Shown here piece after piece: positions 8,153-16,181 of a stretch of 64,000 bases of DNA. This DNA is from Kroppenstedtia eburnea (GTDB taxonomy: Bacteria; Bacillota; Bacilli; Thermoactinomycetales; DSM-45169). Numbering within the stretch: the stretch's first letter is position 1; every line of letters starts with the position of its first letter. The position numbers were made by a program, and so were the translations under genes. The stretch covers positions 806,001 to 870,000 of the forward strand of contig NZ_CP048103.1 of assembly GCF_013282215.1 (NCBI RefSeq), read 5' to 3'. Under the pieces are notes generated by a model. It made no database searches and was not told the origin of the DNA. It worked only from the letters and a program-made list of their open reading frames with translations.

Positions 8153-9025
8153 GTGGGGGAATTTGATGGTTCCCGATTCATGAAGTTTAAGGCGGAACCC
8201 TTTAACACCAAAGGCTCAGAGCTGTTGAAAAATGCCGTGGGCGCAGGTACGCTGAAAGAAGAGGATACTGTGCTGGTGGTGGAACGGGGCGGCGAGCGGC
8301 TCTCCTTCTGGATGTACCAGATGACCACCCATCATGTGGCACAGGGAAGTCTGGGCGGGTTGCCCTATTTGGTGAACTACTGTGCCCTCTGTCACAGCGC
8401 AACCGCCATGGTCCCCGTAATCGACGGCGAGGTGCATCACTTCTCCTGCGTGGGGATTCTCAACGGGATGGCCATCCTGGAAGATCGGGAGACGGGATCC
8501 TACTGGGACATCCAAGGAGAGTGTGTCGAAGGTCCTTTAAAAGGGCGGAAGATGGAGAGCCTGCTCCTGGGACAGATGACGGCGAGACAAGCTTTGAAAC
8601 AGTGGCCCGACATCTCCCTGGCATTGCCGGAGCAAACTTGGATCCAACGCTGGCTCATGCAACCGGCGAAAAACTTCTTCGGACGACACGGAATCTTTCC
8701 TCCCTTTATCAAAAGGACACTGGTCCGACGGGACACCCGACTGCCGGACATGATGAGCGGAGTGGGAATTATGACTGACCAGACGAAAAGGTTTTACCCG
8801 ATTCAGGAGATTAAAAAGGCTGGCGGGGAAATCCGGGATACCTTGGACGGACGTCCGGTGATGATCTCCCTCGATGAGGATGGTTTCCCGGATGTCAGTT
8901 ACACGGATGCCACCGATGGGGATGATGTCCCGCTCTACTTGTATGCCAGGTGGTACGGTTTTTCCCTGACTTACTGTGATTGCGAGATTTATCAGGGGGA
9001 GCGGGATGAATCCGTCGCCTCCTGA
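8153..9025 (+). CDS. DUF3179 family protein (Cys form)
   Basis: A 290-residue protein of DUF3179, function unknown. It has the family core YCALCH (Cys codon 77, 8381-8383), then FSCVGILNGMAILEDRETGSYWD and EGPLKG; the CxxCH arrangement looks like a redox or metal site. No signal peptide is visible. GTG 8153 is chosen because AAGGAGGG (8137-8144) lies 8 bases upstream. The inverted pair GTTGACA (8091-8097) and TGTCAAC (8114-8120) lies upstream and may be an operator. A paralogue follows at 9221 with a UGA at the equivalent of Cys77. Confidence 0.8.
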   Translation: MGEFDGSRFMKFKAEPFNTKGSELLKNAVGAGTLKEEDTVLVVERGGERLSFWMYQMTTHHVAQGSLGGLPYLVNYCALCHSATAMVPVIDGEVHHFSCVGILNGMAILEDRETGSYWDIQGECVEGPLKGRKMESLLLGQMTARQALKQWPDISLALPEQTWIQRWLMQPAKNFFGRHGIFPPFIKRTLVRRDTRLPDMMSGVGIMTDQTKRFYPIQEIKKAGGEIRDTLDGRPVMISLDEDGFPDVSYTDATDGDDVPLYLYARWYGFSLTYCDCEIYQGERDESVAS

Positions 9026-9034
9026 CCGGATTTT

Positions 9035-9078
9035 ATCTGAAAAGCGGTCTGCCCGGGGGTGGGCCGTTTTGTTTTATT
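9035..9078 (+). terminator. Terminator after the first DUF3179 gene
   Basis: GCGGTCTGCCC folds on GGGCCG around GGGGGT, with TTTTGTTTT after it. Confidence 0.65.
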
Positions 9079-9220
9079 CCAAAAAGAAAGAAGCAAAACA
9101 CATCCTGGAACAAAAGATATCAAATGCGATTATTTTTAAAAGGCGTGCTGTTTGGTCTCTACAAGGAGTCCGTCTTGTGCTACATTGGGATTGCATCAAA
9201 GGGAGAAAGGAGGGGATGAG

Positions 9221-10081
9221 GTGCAGGATTTTGATATCTCCCGTTTTATGAAACAACAGTTCAAGCCGTTTCCGGTCGAGGGCTCTGAACCGTTGAAAAA
9301 CGCCGTCGGTCGGGGACAGATCAAAAAAGAGGACACGGTGCTGGTGGTGAACCGGGGCGGTGAACGCCTCTCCTTCTGGATGTACCAGATGACTTACCAC
9401 CATGTGGCTCAGGGAAAGCTGGCCGGTGAGCCCTACATCGTCAACTACTGAGCGATCTGTCACACCGGAACCAGTATGGTTCCTCTCATAGATGGCGAGG
9501 AGCATCATTTTTTCTGTGTCGGTGTCTACAACGGCCTGGCGGTTTTGATGGACCGGGAGACCCGCTCCTATTGGAACCATATCACCGGGGAGTGTGTCCA
9601 TGGGCCGTTGAAGGGGGAGAAGATGGAGATGCTCCTCCTGGGGCAGATGACCGCAGGACAAGCCTTGGATCAATGGCCCGATCTCCAACTGGCTCTGTCA
9701 AAGCAACCCCCGTTCCGCCGGTTCGTACTCCAGCCCCTGATGAACTTTTTCGGCCGGTTCGGGATTTATCCCCCGGGATTCAAGGGAACGATCATCAAAC
9801 GGGATCGCCGCTTGCCGGATATGAAAAGCGGAGTGGGGATCATGACTTCCCAGGTGCAACGTTTCTATCCGATCAACGTCATTGAACAGGCGGGAGGCGA
9901 GCTTCGGGATACCCTGGTAGGTCGCCCGGTGGTGATTTCAGTCGATGAGGACGGATTCCCGGAAGTTCATTACGAAGATACAGAAGATCCGCAGGATGTT
10001 CCCCAGCACTTATTCACCCGGTGGTACGGTTTTGCACTCACATATCCCAATTGCGAAATTTACGGTGAAGACCCATCATGA
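9221..10081 (+). CDS. DUF3179 paralogue with in-frame UGA: candidate selenoprotein, or gene with one nonsense change
   Basis: A reading frame of 287 codons from GTG 9221 (AGGAGG at 9208-9213) to the stop at 10081, aligned throughout with the paralogue at 8153. A single TGA (9449-9451) interrupts it at codon 77, precisely where the paralogue has Cys77 of CxxCH (here Y-TGA-AICH). The downstream 210 codons remain open and keep family motifs (FFCVGVYNGLAVLMDRETRSYW, HGPLKG, DEDGFPEV). A perfect 6-bp hairpin begins 15 bases after the TGA. Sec replacing a redox Cys next to a bacterial SECIS would look like this; a recent nonsense mutation is the plain alternative. No sel gene lies in the window. 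Confidence 0.6.
9467..9483 (+). promoter_or_regulatory. SECIS-like hairpin after the in-frame UGA
   Basis: GGAACC (9467-9472), loop AGTAT, GGTTCC (9478-9483). The loop begins 21 bases after the UGA and has G in its second position, matching the general bacterial SECIS pattern. The Cys paralogue has GCAACC-GCCAT-GGTCCC there and cannot form the full stem. Confidence 0.45.
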
Positions 10082-10084
10082 TGA

Positions 10085-10121
10085 ACCGGCCGCTCCCCAT
10101 GAGGAGCGGCCGGTCTCTTTG
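10085..10121 (+). terminator. Terminator after the second DUF3179 gene
   Basis: A perfect 12-bp stem, ACCGGCCGCTCC with GGAGCGGCCGGT, followed by CTCTTT. Confidence 0.8.
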
Positions 10122-10147
10122 GCACAGACGGATGGGGTTTCGCTGTC

Positions 10148-10438
10148 TCAGAAAGATGGGTAAGAGGAATCCCCGAATCCACCGATTCCCGGGAAATCGA
10201 CAGCTCCCCCGGGATAACTGCCATATCTCCCGTACCCGGGATATCCATACCCTCCACCGAAGGGACTGTATCCGCCATATCCCCCGTAACCTCCATATGC
10301 GGGGTATCCTCCGTACCCCCCGTAACCGCCAAAGGGGGTTCCGTATCTCCCAAAAGGTGTGCCCCACCGGTATCCTCCGTATTGGGAAATGACCCCATAG
10401 GGACCGGCATGGGTGGGATCCGCTTGCGCACCGCTCAT
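10148..10438 (-). CDS. Gly/Tyr-rich low-complexity protein, possibly a spore-coat component
   Basis: A 96-residue protein whose middle is built of GGYGGY and PFGGYG units, framed by a short non-repetitive head (MSGAQADPTHAGPYGV) and tail. Such Gly/Tyr-rich small proteins in endospore formers are often coat or crust proteins, but there is no specific family match here. GGGAGG precedes the ATG by 8 bases on the minus strand. It is convergent with the second DUF3179 gene. The coat role is inferred from composition only. Confidence 0.6.
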   Translation of the reverse strand: MSGAQADPTHAGPYGVISQYGGYRWGTPFGRYGTPFGGYGGYGGYPAYGGYGGYGGYSPFGGGYGYPGYGRYGSYPGGAVDFPGIGGFGDSSYPSF

Positions 10439-10556
10439 TTTTGTTTCCTCCCATCGTCAATCACGATATATCCTATTCCCTCCTCTTCAATGGGTGCTTG
10501 TACCGGGAGGAATCCCGGGAGCGATCGGAGAATCAGAGGAGAAAGGAGGGCTCGGG

Positions 10557-10706
10557 ATGCAGGAGCGGGTTGGCAATTGTACCGATTGCGGCCGACCGGT
10601 GGATTGTCTGGATGGATTTTTAAACGGAGTGATTCTCCAGGATGGCCGGTTGCGTTGTTTTCCTTGTAACGAAAAAAATAAAAAGGAAAAAGACGATCCC
10701 AGGTAA
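10557..10706 (+). CDS. Small zinc-ribbon protein
   Basis: A 49-residue protein with two CxxC knuckles, CTDC (residues 8-11) and CFPC (residues 36-39), and a lysine-rich tail, consistent with a structural zinc site. AAAGGAGGG precedes ATG 10557 at normal spacing; the longer open frame upstream runs through the neighbouring gene's promoter and is rejected. It is closed by a strong terminator. The function is unknown; DNA, RNA or sigma-factor binding are typical of such small ribbons. Confidence 0.6.
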   Translation: MQERVGNCTDCGRPVDCLDGFLNGVILQDGRLRCFPCNEKNKKEKDDPR

Positions 10707-10724
10707 GGGACCGTCTTTTTTTTT
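10688..10724. terminator. Terminator between the zinc-ribbon gene and the thermitase gene
   Basis: AAAGACG-TCCC pairs with GGGA-CGTCTTT and is followed by a nine-T run; the flanking A-rich side allows use from the minus strand too. Confidence 0.8.
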
Positions 10725-10729
10725 AATGA

Positions 10730-11905
10730 TCAGTAGCGAACAGCGCTGTTGGCGTTGACCCGCCCGTGAATCCAGTAGCTGCCCGTTCCGCTGATACGGT
10801 CGGCGCTGTTCTGGATGGCTGCCCGGATGTTGCTGTTGCTCCGTCCCTGGGAAGCCAGCAGACCTGCCACACCGGCGACATGAGGCGTGGCCATCGAGGT
10901 TCCGCTCAGGGAAGCGTAGCGGCTGGTCGGGTAGGTGGAGTAGATGTCAGAACCGGGAGCGGCCACATCCACCCAGGAACCATAGGTGGAGAAGGAAGAT
11001 TTGCGGTCGTTGCGATCAGTGGACGCCACGGCGATGGCATTGGAATAGGCGGCAGGGTAGTTTCTGACGGTGTTGCCGGCGTTACCGGCGGCGGCGACAA
11101 CCACGGATCCTTTGTTCCAGGCGTAGTTCACAGCGTTTTCCAGCGTGCTGCTGGTACCGGTGCTGCCCAGGCTGAGGCTGATCACTTTGGCGCCATTGTC
11201 GGCGGCGTGGACGATACCATCAGCCACATTGTTCAGAGATCCGCTGCCGTTGGCATCCAACACGCGGACTGCGTAGATGGAGGCATTGGGAGCCATCCCG
11301 GCGATTCCGGTGCCGTTGTTGGTGGAGGCGGCGGCAATCCCGGCGCAGTGGGTGCCGTGGCCGTTCAGGTCATTGGGATTCCAGTCCCGGTCCACAAAGT
11401 CGTACCCGTTGATCACTTTGCCGGACAGATCGGGGTGGTTGGCCTGAACTCCGGTGTCCACGATGGCGATCCGGACACTGCTGGAGCTGCGGGTGACGTC
11501 CCAGGCGGACTCCGCCTTCATGATCTGCGGTCCGTACTGCTGGGAACTGAAATAGGGGTCGTTTGGAGTCCATTGAGTTTTCACGATGTAGTTGGGCTCG
11601 GCATACTCCACATTGGGGTTTTTCTCGTAGGCTTTGACCGCCTCTTCCACGGAACCCTTCACCTTAACCAGCTCATAGCCGGTCTTTTGGTGGTCGTTCC
11701 GTTGGATCACCTGGGCGTTCAGTTTTTTGTGGGCATTGGATTCAGCGGCGGTGGTCACACCTTTATCCTTGAACTTGACGATGATCTGTCCATCCACATA
11801 GGGGGTGGCCTTCTCTTTACCGGCGGCGTTCACATCCATGCCGGGGGAGATGAACATCCCCGCGGCGAGAGCCAGGATGGCCACTAAAACCAGAAAGCGT
11901 CTCAT
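10730..11905 (-). CDS. Secreted subtilisin-like serine protease, thermitase type (S8)
   Basis: A 391-residue pre-pro-protease. Signal peptide at residues 1-28 or so (MRRFLVLVAILALAAG...), then an I9-like propeptide (VDGQIIVKFKD...NPNVEYAEPNY), then a mature domain from about WTPNDPYFSSQQYGPQ, which matches Thermoactinomyces thermitase almost segment by segment. The triad is Asp in IVDTG, His in NGHGTHCAG (with the free Cys next to it typical of thermitase/proteinase K) and Ser in GTSMATP. ATG 11905 is preferred over the upstream frame because GGAGGG sits 6 bases before it and the signal peptide begins there. It is expected to act extracellularly as a heat-stable, calcium-dependent protease. 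Confidence 0.95.
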   Translation of the reverse strand: MRRFLVLVAILALAAGMFISPGMDVNAAGKEKATPYVDGQIIVKFKDKGVTTAAESNAHKKLNAQVIQRNDHQKTGYELVKVKGSVEEAVKAYEKNPNVEYAEPNYIVKTQWTPNDPYFSSQQYGPQIMKAESAWDVTRSSSSVRIAIVDTGVQANHPDLSGKVINGYDFVDRDWNPNDLNGHGTHCAGIAAASTNNGTGIAGMAPNASIYAVRVLDANGSGSLNNVADGIVHAADNGAKVISLSLGSTGTSSTLENAVNYAWNKGSVVVAAAGNAGNTVRNYPAAYSNAIAVASTDRNDRKSSFSTYGSWVDVAAPGSDIYSTYPTSRYASLSGTSMATPHVAGVAGLLASQGRSNSNIRAAIQNSADRISGTGSYWIHGRVNANSAVRY

Positions 11906-12492
11906 TTGATTCCCTCCAGTGTTTGTAATATTCCGATTCCAATCATTCTGAAACCGGCGACCGAAAACCGACCCGAGGTGACCCTGTTCCGAGTGTCCCA
12001 CACCTGTTCAACCCGTCCATGCTTGTCCATCCGGGGGTGGATGGACAGACCCTTTTTCCTTCCGTCATCGGCCGACTTCTCACTCTTCAGAAAGATTCGG
12101 GTGGATTTCCCCCACCCTCTTTCAAATTCCCCTCCTTCTGAAAAAAGAATCAGAGGATCCTCAATCAGTACTATATCATAACAGACTGACCATTTGTATA
12201 TATTTAATTGATTAATAATAAGGAATTTTATTTTACCCTTTAACGCGTCTTATCGCGAATATTACATTGTAATTTTATTTCCTGAAAAGAAGTGGATCGA
12301 CTAAATCATATAATTTATGGATTGGGTTAATTCAGATCGTATAAAAGTGGATATGTTTTTTCAGGATGACCGGGTGAAGGGAACAGAACGGCGGATATGG
12401 GGGCGATGGGAGGGTGCAAAGACAGAAAGAGGGGCATAACTTAATACAGGAAAAATCGACGGTCACCCGTCGAACTTGGGAGGGATGTTTCG
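11906..12492. other. Intergenic region between the divergent thermitase and small membrane protein genes
   Basis: 587 bases without a credible gene. The part from about 12170 to 12350 is markedly AT-rich, as expected for promoters and activator sites of a regulated exoprotease. I could not assign a specific promoter or operator. Confidence 0.4.
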
Positions 12493-12798
12493 GTGTCCAC
12501 TGCACGGATACTCAAATGGATTTCCGGCATTTTGGAAGCGGTTCTGGCCATCCCGGTGTTGGGTGGTCTGATCGTCCTGGGTAATGGATATGCTCCCTTG
12601 GGAGTGATGTTGATCCTCCACATCATCACCATGGCTGTCAGCTCCCAGGCCGGGGTGAAAAAACACGGCAGCATCCTGGGGATCATCACCTCCTGCCTCG
12701 GCTGGATTCCCGTCCTGGGCTGGATCCTCCACGCAGTCACCGCCATCGCCCTGATCCTGGACGCAGCCAAAAGTGACACCCAGGTCAAGGCAGATTGA
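12493..12798 (+). CDS. Small membrane protein, paralogue 1
   Basis: A 101-residue protein with three hydrophobic segments (about residues 12-33, 35-52 and 60-88) and short charged ends. It is near-identical in plan to the protein at 17292 (both begin STARILKWISG and share GSI.GIITSCL.WIP.LGW). The start is GTG 12493 behind GGGAGGG. The function is unknown; the size and topology resemble small stress-induced or holin-like membrane proteins, which is only a guess. Confidence 0.7.
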   Translation: MSTARILKWISGILEAVLAIPVLGGLIVLGNGYAPLGVMLILHIITMAVSSQAGVKKHGSILGIITSCLGWIPVLGWILHAVTAIALILDAAKSDTQVKAD

Positions 12799-12799
12799 A

Positions 12800-12822
12800 C
12801 GGGCCATGGTGCCCGCTTTTTT
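12800..12822 (+). terminator. Terminator of small membrane gene 1
   Basis: CGGGC (12800-12804) with GCCCG, followed by CTTTTTT. It ends 8 bases before the next promoter. Confidence 0.7.
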
Positions 12823-12829
12823 CAGCGGG

Positions 12830-12882
12830 TTCACAGGAACCAATGTTCGTGATATGATCAGATAAACCGGGAACATACGTTC
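12830..12882 (+). promoter_or_regulatory. Promoter with two LexA/DinR-like boxes
   Basis: -35 TTCACA (12830-12835), a 17-base spacer and -10 TATGAT (12853-12858). GAAC-CAAT-GTTC (12837-12848) sits in the spacer and GAAC-ATAC-GTTCC (12871-12883) just after the expected start site. The second fits the Gram-positive SOS consensus GAACRNRYGTTYC; the first has the right half-sites but a C for R in its centre. Two operators over one promoter suggest tight SOS repression. Confidence 0.65.
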
Positions 12883-12900
12883 CGGCATGGGGTGATGGGC

Positions 12901-13032
12901 ATGATTGGAGAAGTGGAAGCCCTGATTCATATTTTGGAGAGCGACCGACTGGACCAAGTTCACTTTGAGGAGGACGAAACCGGTCTGCTTAGAGAAGACC
13001 GACAGGGCAACCGATCAACAGAATCACCGTGA
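12901..13032 (+). CDS. Small acidic protein (43 aa), predicted SOS-regulated
   Basis: A 43-residue, Glu/Asp-rich ORF from ATG 12901 to TGA 13032, with GGGGTGAT 4-11 bases upstream and an intrinsic terminator beginning within 10 bases of its stop. Its own promoter, two LexA-like boxes and terminator make a complete transcription unit. No hydrophobic segment is present, so it is unlike YneA or TisB. No family is recognised; DNA-damage response is inferred from the operators. Confidence 0.6.
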   Translation: MIGEVEALIHILESDRLDQVHFEEDETGLLREDRQGNRSTESP

Positions 13033-13036
13033 GCAT

Positions 13037-13061
13037 AACGGGGAGGGCTCCCCGTTTTTTT
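13037..13061 (+). terminator. Terminator of the 43-aa ORF
   Basis: CGGGGA with TCCCCG (13039-13054), followed by seven T. Confidence 0.85.
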
Positions 13062-13146
13062 ATTTGCCATCCAACACCAACCGGTGCCAGCCCCCCTTCC
13101 TCACATCCCCACCCGCAGTTGCCAGATAAAACAGACCCACACGGAA

Positions 13147-13175
13147 AGGGTGTCCAAAAATGGGCACCCTTTTTT
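13147..13175 (+). terminator. Orphan terminator-like hairpin upstream of the NTP-PPase gene
   Basis: AGGGTGTCC with GGGCACCCT (one wobble) around AAAAAT, then a T6 run. No gene precedes it on this strand within 85 bases. The hairpin and the following TTTTTTGGTAGGGTGGA resemble the element at 29708-29750. Confidence 0.55.
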
Positions 13176-13224
13176 GGTAGGGTGGATGATGCAAAATCGG
13201 TTTGCAGATGGATCTTTTATAGTC

Positions 13225-13253
13225 CTGATGGAATGGAATTCTTTCGTTATAAT
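13225..13253 (+). promoter_or_regulatory. Promoter candidate of the NTP-PPase/helicase operon
   Basis: A perfect -10 TATAAT (13248-13253) with a weak -35 CTGATG 17 bases upstream. Confidence 0.5.
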
Positions 13254-13300
13254 AGAGTTCACTATCAATTTCAAATACAACGTGAACTGGGGGAGAGACC

Positions 13301-13627
13301 ATGCCGGTCTATCGAAAGCTGGTTCGTGACCGTATTCCCGAGATTATAGCCGCTTCGGGGAAAGAGGCGATATGGCGAGTGATGGAAGATGACGAATATC
13401 AAAAGGAAGTCCGAAAAAAGCTTCATGAAGAACTGGCGGAGTATGAAGCAGCGAAGGATGATTCATCCGCTTTGGAAGAGCTGGCTGATATGTTGGAATT
13501 GATCCATACTCTTGCCGGTATTCACGGATCGAAGCCTGAGGATTTGGAGAGAATTCGCGCCACCAAAGCGGCGGAGCGGGGCGGCTTCAAGCGAAAGCTA
13601 TTGCTGGAGAAAGTGATAGATGGATAA
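13301..13627 (+). CDS. All-alpha NTP pyrophosphohydrolase (COG4997 type)
   Basis: A 108-residue MazG/phosphoribosyl-ATP-pyrophosphatase-like protein. It has the opening VYRKLVRDRIPEII, the metal-binding EELAEYE...ALEELADMLELI segment (acidic residues of the all-alpha NTP-PPase fold) and the end ERGGFKRKLLLE, typical of COG4997 'house-cleaning' enzymes. It would hydrolyse a (non-canonical) NTP to NMP plus PPi. It overlaps the helicase-nuclease gene by 8 bases, so the two proteins are made together; NTP depletion or sanitation next to a nuclease-helicase fits a phage-defence role, which is inference. Confidence 0.85.
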   Translation: MPVYRKLVRDRIPEIIAASGKEAIWRVMEDDEYQKEVRKKLHEELAEYEAAKDDSSALEELADMLELIHTLAGIHGSKPEDLERIRATKAAERGGFKRKLLLEKVIDG

Positions 13628-15986
13628 TTTGAGACTCACCACAGAAAACATCTACCCACACTTGCTTCAAGCGATAGAAGAATCCTCATCCATCTATTTT
13701 CTCACTTCCTTTATCCAGAAATCCGGGGCGGCATTACTGGCGGATCCACTCCGGAAAGCGGCGGCAAGAGGGGCCGATATCAAGATTTGTACAGGGGATT
13801 ATCTCTATATAACCTCTCCGGATGCACTGGAACTACTCAGCTCCATCGATGGAGTCGATCTTCGTTTATACCGTTCGGGCAACCGGGGCTTTCATCCCAA
13901 AGCCTATCTGTTTCGGAAGGAAGATGAGGGGTTGATGATCATCGGTTCCGCCAACCTTTCCGAAAGTGCGCTGAAATCTGGTGTGGAGTGGAATCTGTCT
14001 GTAAATAAAGATGTGGATCCGTTGGTGTTTGAACAGGCATTGGAAGAATATATGAAGGTGTTCCACCATGAAAAAACCGTGGAAGTCCACCCGGAAACGA
14101 TCAAGGGATACCGTCGGGACTATGAGGAGTATCATCGGACATACCCGGAGATGCCGGAGGAGGAATCGGAACTTTCCGCATCAGATGGGAGACTGGTGGA
14201 AACTGTAATCACCCCTCACGAAATTCAACGTGAGGCTTTGCGGTCTTTGGATGCAACGATGGAAGAAGGTTATGACCGGGCCATGGTCGTGATGGCCACG
14301 GGCTTGGGTAAAACCTATATGAGCGCTTTTTTTGCGGATCAAATGAAATTCGGGAAGATCCTGTTTATCGCTCACCGGGAAGAGATCCTGCGGCAGGCGG
14401 AAGCCACCTTCCTGGGGGTGAATTCCTCCTGGAGAACGGGCTTTTTCAACGGCTCCCGCAAGGAGCGGGATGCGGAGGTTCTCTTTGCTTCGATCCATAC
14501 ATTATCCATGCTCCATCATCTCAGCTCATTCCGACCGGATGAATTTGATCTGATCATTGTGGATGAATTTCACCATGCTGCAGCCAAATCCTATCGGCGT
14601 GTGATCGGGCATTTTCACCCCCGATTCCTGCTTGGGATGACAGCCACTCCGGATCGCTTGGACGGCGGGGATATCTATGTCTTGTGCGACAACAACCTGG
14701 CATTTCAGATGGATTTCGTCCAAGCGATTGAACGGAAGTTTCTGGTGCCCTTCCGCTACCAGGGTATCTACGATGACATCGACTACAGTCAAATCCGGTA
14801 TGCAGACGGACGATATAACCGGGAGCAACTGGACCAAGCCTATATCCAGGAATCGATGGCGAAGAAGATCCATCAAAAATGGATGGAATTCCGCCAATCA
14901 AGGACACTTGTTTTTTGCTCTTCTGTTCGCCAGGCGCAATTTTTATCCGACTATTTTAATCAACAAGGGAATAAAACGGTAGCCCTTCATGCCGGGACAA
15001 AAAACCGCATCGAGGCGGTTCGGGCATTGCGGGAAGGCAGGATCGAAGCCATTTTCACCGTGGATCTGTTCAATGAAGGGGTGGATATTCCGCCGGTGGA
15101 TACCCTGTTGTTTGTACGCCCGACAGAATCCGTCTCCGTTTTTATCCAACAACTGGGTCGCGGATTACGTCTGGCCGAAGGTAAATCCCACTGTCAGGTG
15201 ATAGACCTGATCGGTAATTATCGGAACCTGGAAGTGAAATTGAAGCTGTTCGGGGAATTGAACAGAAAAAACGGCAAAACCGAATTTGCTCCATCCGCTT
15301 TACCCGATATCTGTGAGTTTGAATTGGACACCCAGGCCATCGATTTTATTGCCAGATATCATGAACAGATGCCGCTTCGCAAGCGCCGGCTGATGAACAG
15401 TTATCACGATGTGAAACAAAAATTGGGTCGGAGACCCGAGTATCTGGAACTTCATCTTCACGGATGGGAAGATGTTCGGGGATATAAGCAGGAGTGGGGC
15501 TCCTTTCCGGAATTTCTGCTGGATGTGGAAGAAGAGCTGTCTGACAAGGAAAGAAGCATCATTATGACGTACAAAGATTTGATCCGGGATGTGGAAAGAA
15601 CAGCCATGTCCCGCAGCTACAAGATGGTGCTGCTGAAATGCATGCTGGAACGGGGGCCGGCGAAGTGGGCACATCCTATCACAGCCCGGGATGTGGCTCC
15701 GTTTTTCTATCAATACCTGGCCGATGCACCCTACCGTAAACAGAAAGACCTGACCACCCAAACGCTGAAAGGCGGATACAGAGAAAAAGCGGTGTCACAA
15801 TTGATCCAAACCATGCCCATGAACAAATGGGCGGGCTCCTCCAAAGGGATCTTTGGCAAGGAAGGCGATGCTTTCTATGTGGAGGGGTATCAGTCGATAC
15901 ATTCGGTCGAATTGCACCGGTTCATCTCCGAAATCTGTGAATACCGGTTGCACGCCTATTTTGAAAGAGGCACCGGAAACAGTTGA
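13620..15986 (+). CDS. PLD-nuclease/SF2 helicase fusion protein
   Basis: A 788-residue protein. An N-terminal phospholipase-D-like nuclease domain carries one HxK motif (GFHPKAYLF, residue about 92, then GSANLSES); PLD nucleases form dimers. An SF2 helicase follows: Walker A ATGLGKTYM (about 226), DEFHH box (about 315), GMTATPDR motif III (about 338) and QLGRGLRL motif VI (about 508). The last 250 residues are of unknown fold, possibly target recognition. Similar PLD-helicases occur in restriction-like defence loci. The ATG overlaps the NTP-PPase stop. It is not one of the named defence systems that I can assign with confidence. Confidence 0.85.
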   Translation: MDNLRLTTENIYPHLLQAIEESSSIYFLTSFIQKSGAALLADPLRKAAARGADIKICTGDYLYITSPDALELLSSIDGVDLRLYRSGNRGFHPKAYLFRKEDEGLMIIGSANLSESALKSGVEWNLSVNKDVDPLVFEQALEEYMKVFHHEKTVEVHPETIKGYRRDYEEYHRTYPEMPEEESELSASDGRLVETVITPHEIQREALRSLDATMEEGYDRAMVVMATGLGKTYMSAFFADQMKFGKILFIAHREEILRQAEATFLGVNSSWRTGFFNGSRKERDAEVLFASIHTLSMLHHLSSFRPDEFDLIIVDEFHHAAAKSYRRVIGHFHPRFLLGMTATPDRLDGGDIYVLCDNNLAFQMDFVQAIERKFLVPFRYQGIYDDIDYSQIRYADGRYNREQLDQAYIQESMAKKIHQKWMEFRQSRTLVFCSSVRQAQFLSDYFNQQGNKTVALHAGTKNRIEAVRALREGRIEAIFTVDLFNEGVDIPPVDTLLFVRPTESVSVFIQQLGRGLRLAEGKSHCQVIDLIGNYRNLEVKLKLFGELNRKNGKTEFAPSALPDICEFELDTQAIDFIARYHEQMPLRKRRLMNSYHDVKQKLGRRPEYLELHLHGWEDVRGYKQEWGSFPEFLLDVEEELSDKERSIIMTYKDLIRDVERTAMSRSYKMVLLKCMLERGPAKWAHPITARDVAPFFYQYLADAPYRKQKDLTTQTLKGGYREKAVSQLIQTMPMNKWAGSSKGIFGKEGDAFYVEGYQSIHSVELHRFISEICEYRLHAYFERGTGNS

Positions 15987-16181
15987 TCCAAATAAGCCTA
16001 CCAAAGATATTAGGAATCGGTGGTTTCTTTGGGGTGATCCGAAAAAACACCTCTTCAGAAGTTGCCGGATTATTAAATTTAAAGGAAAGCAGTCCATACA
16101 GATAGAACAACAATCTGTATCTTTTCCGGATGAATCAAATCAGGGGGCGATTCATAACCGGTCGGGTGGGGGGGATCTCTG

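Noticed and set aside
10148-10438. GGY repeats considered as a CRISPR or DNA repeat array
   Set aside because: Units are codon-level Gly/Tyr repeats in an ORF with RBS, with irregular spacing.
10766-11887. 373-codon plus-strand frame opposite the thermitase
   Set aside because: Antisense shadow of a near-certain thermitase; GC-rich reverse frames are often open.
13060-13302. Minus-strand 80-codon frame ending VRKGGWHRLVLDGK
   Set aside because: It starts inside the plus-strand promoter and hairpin region with no RBS; at best an old gene remnant.
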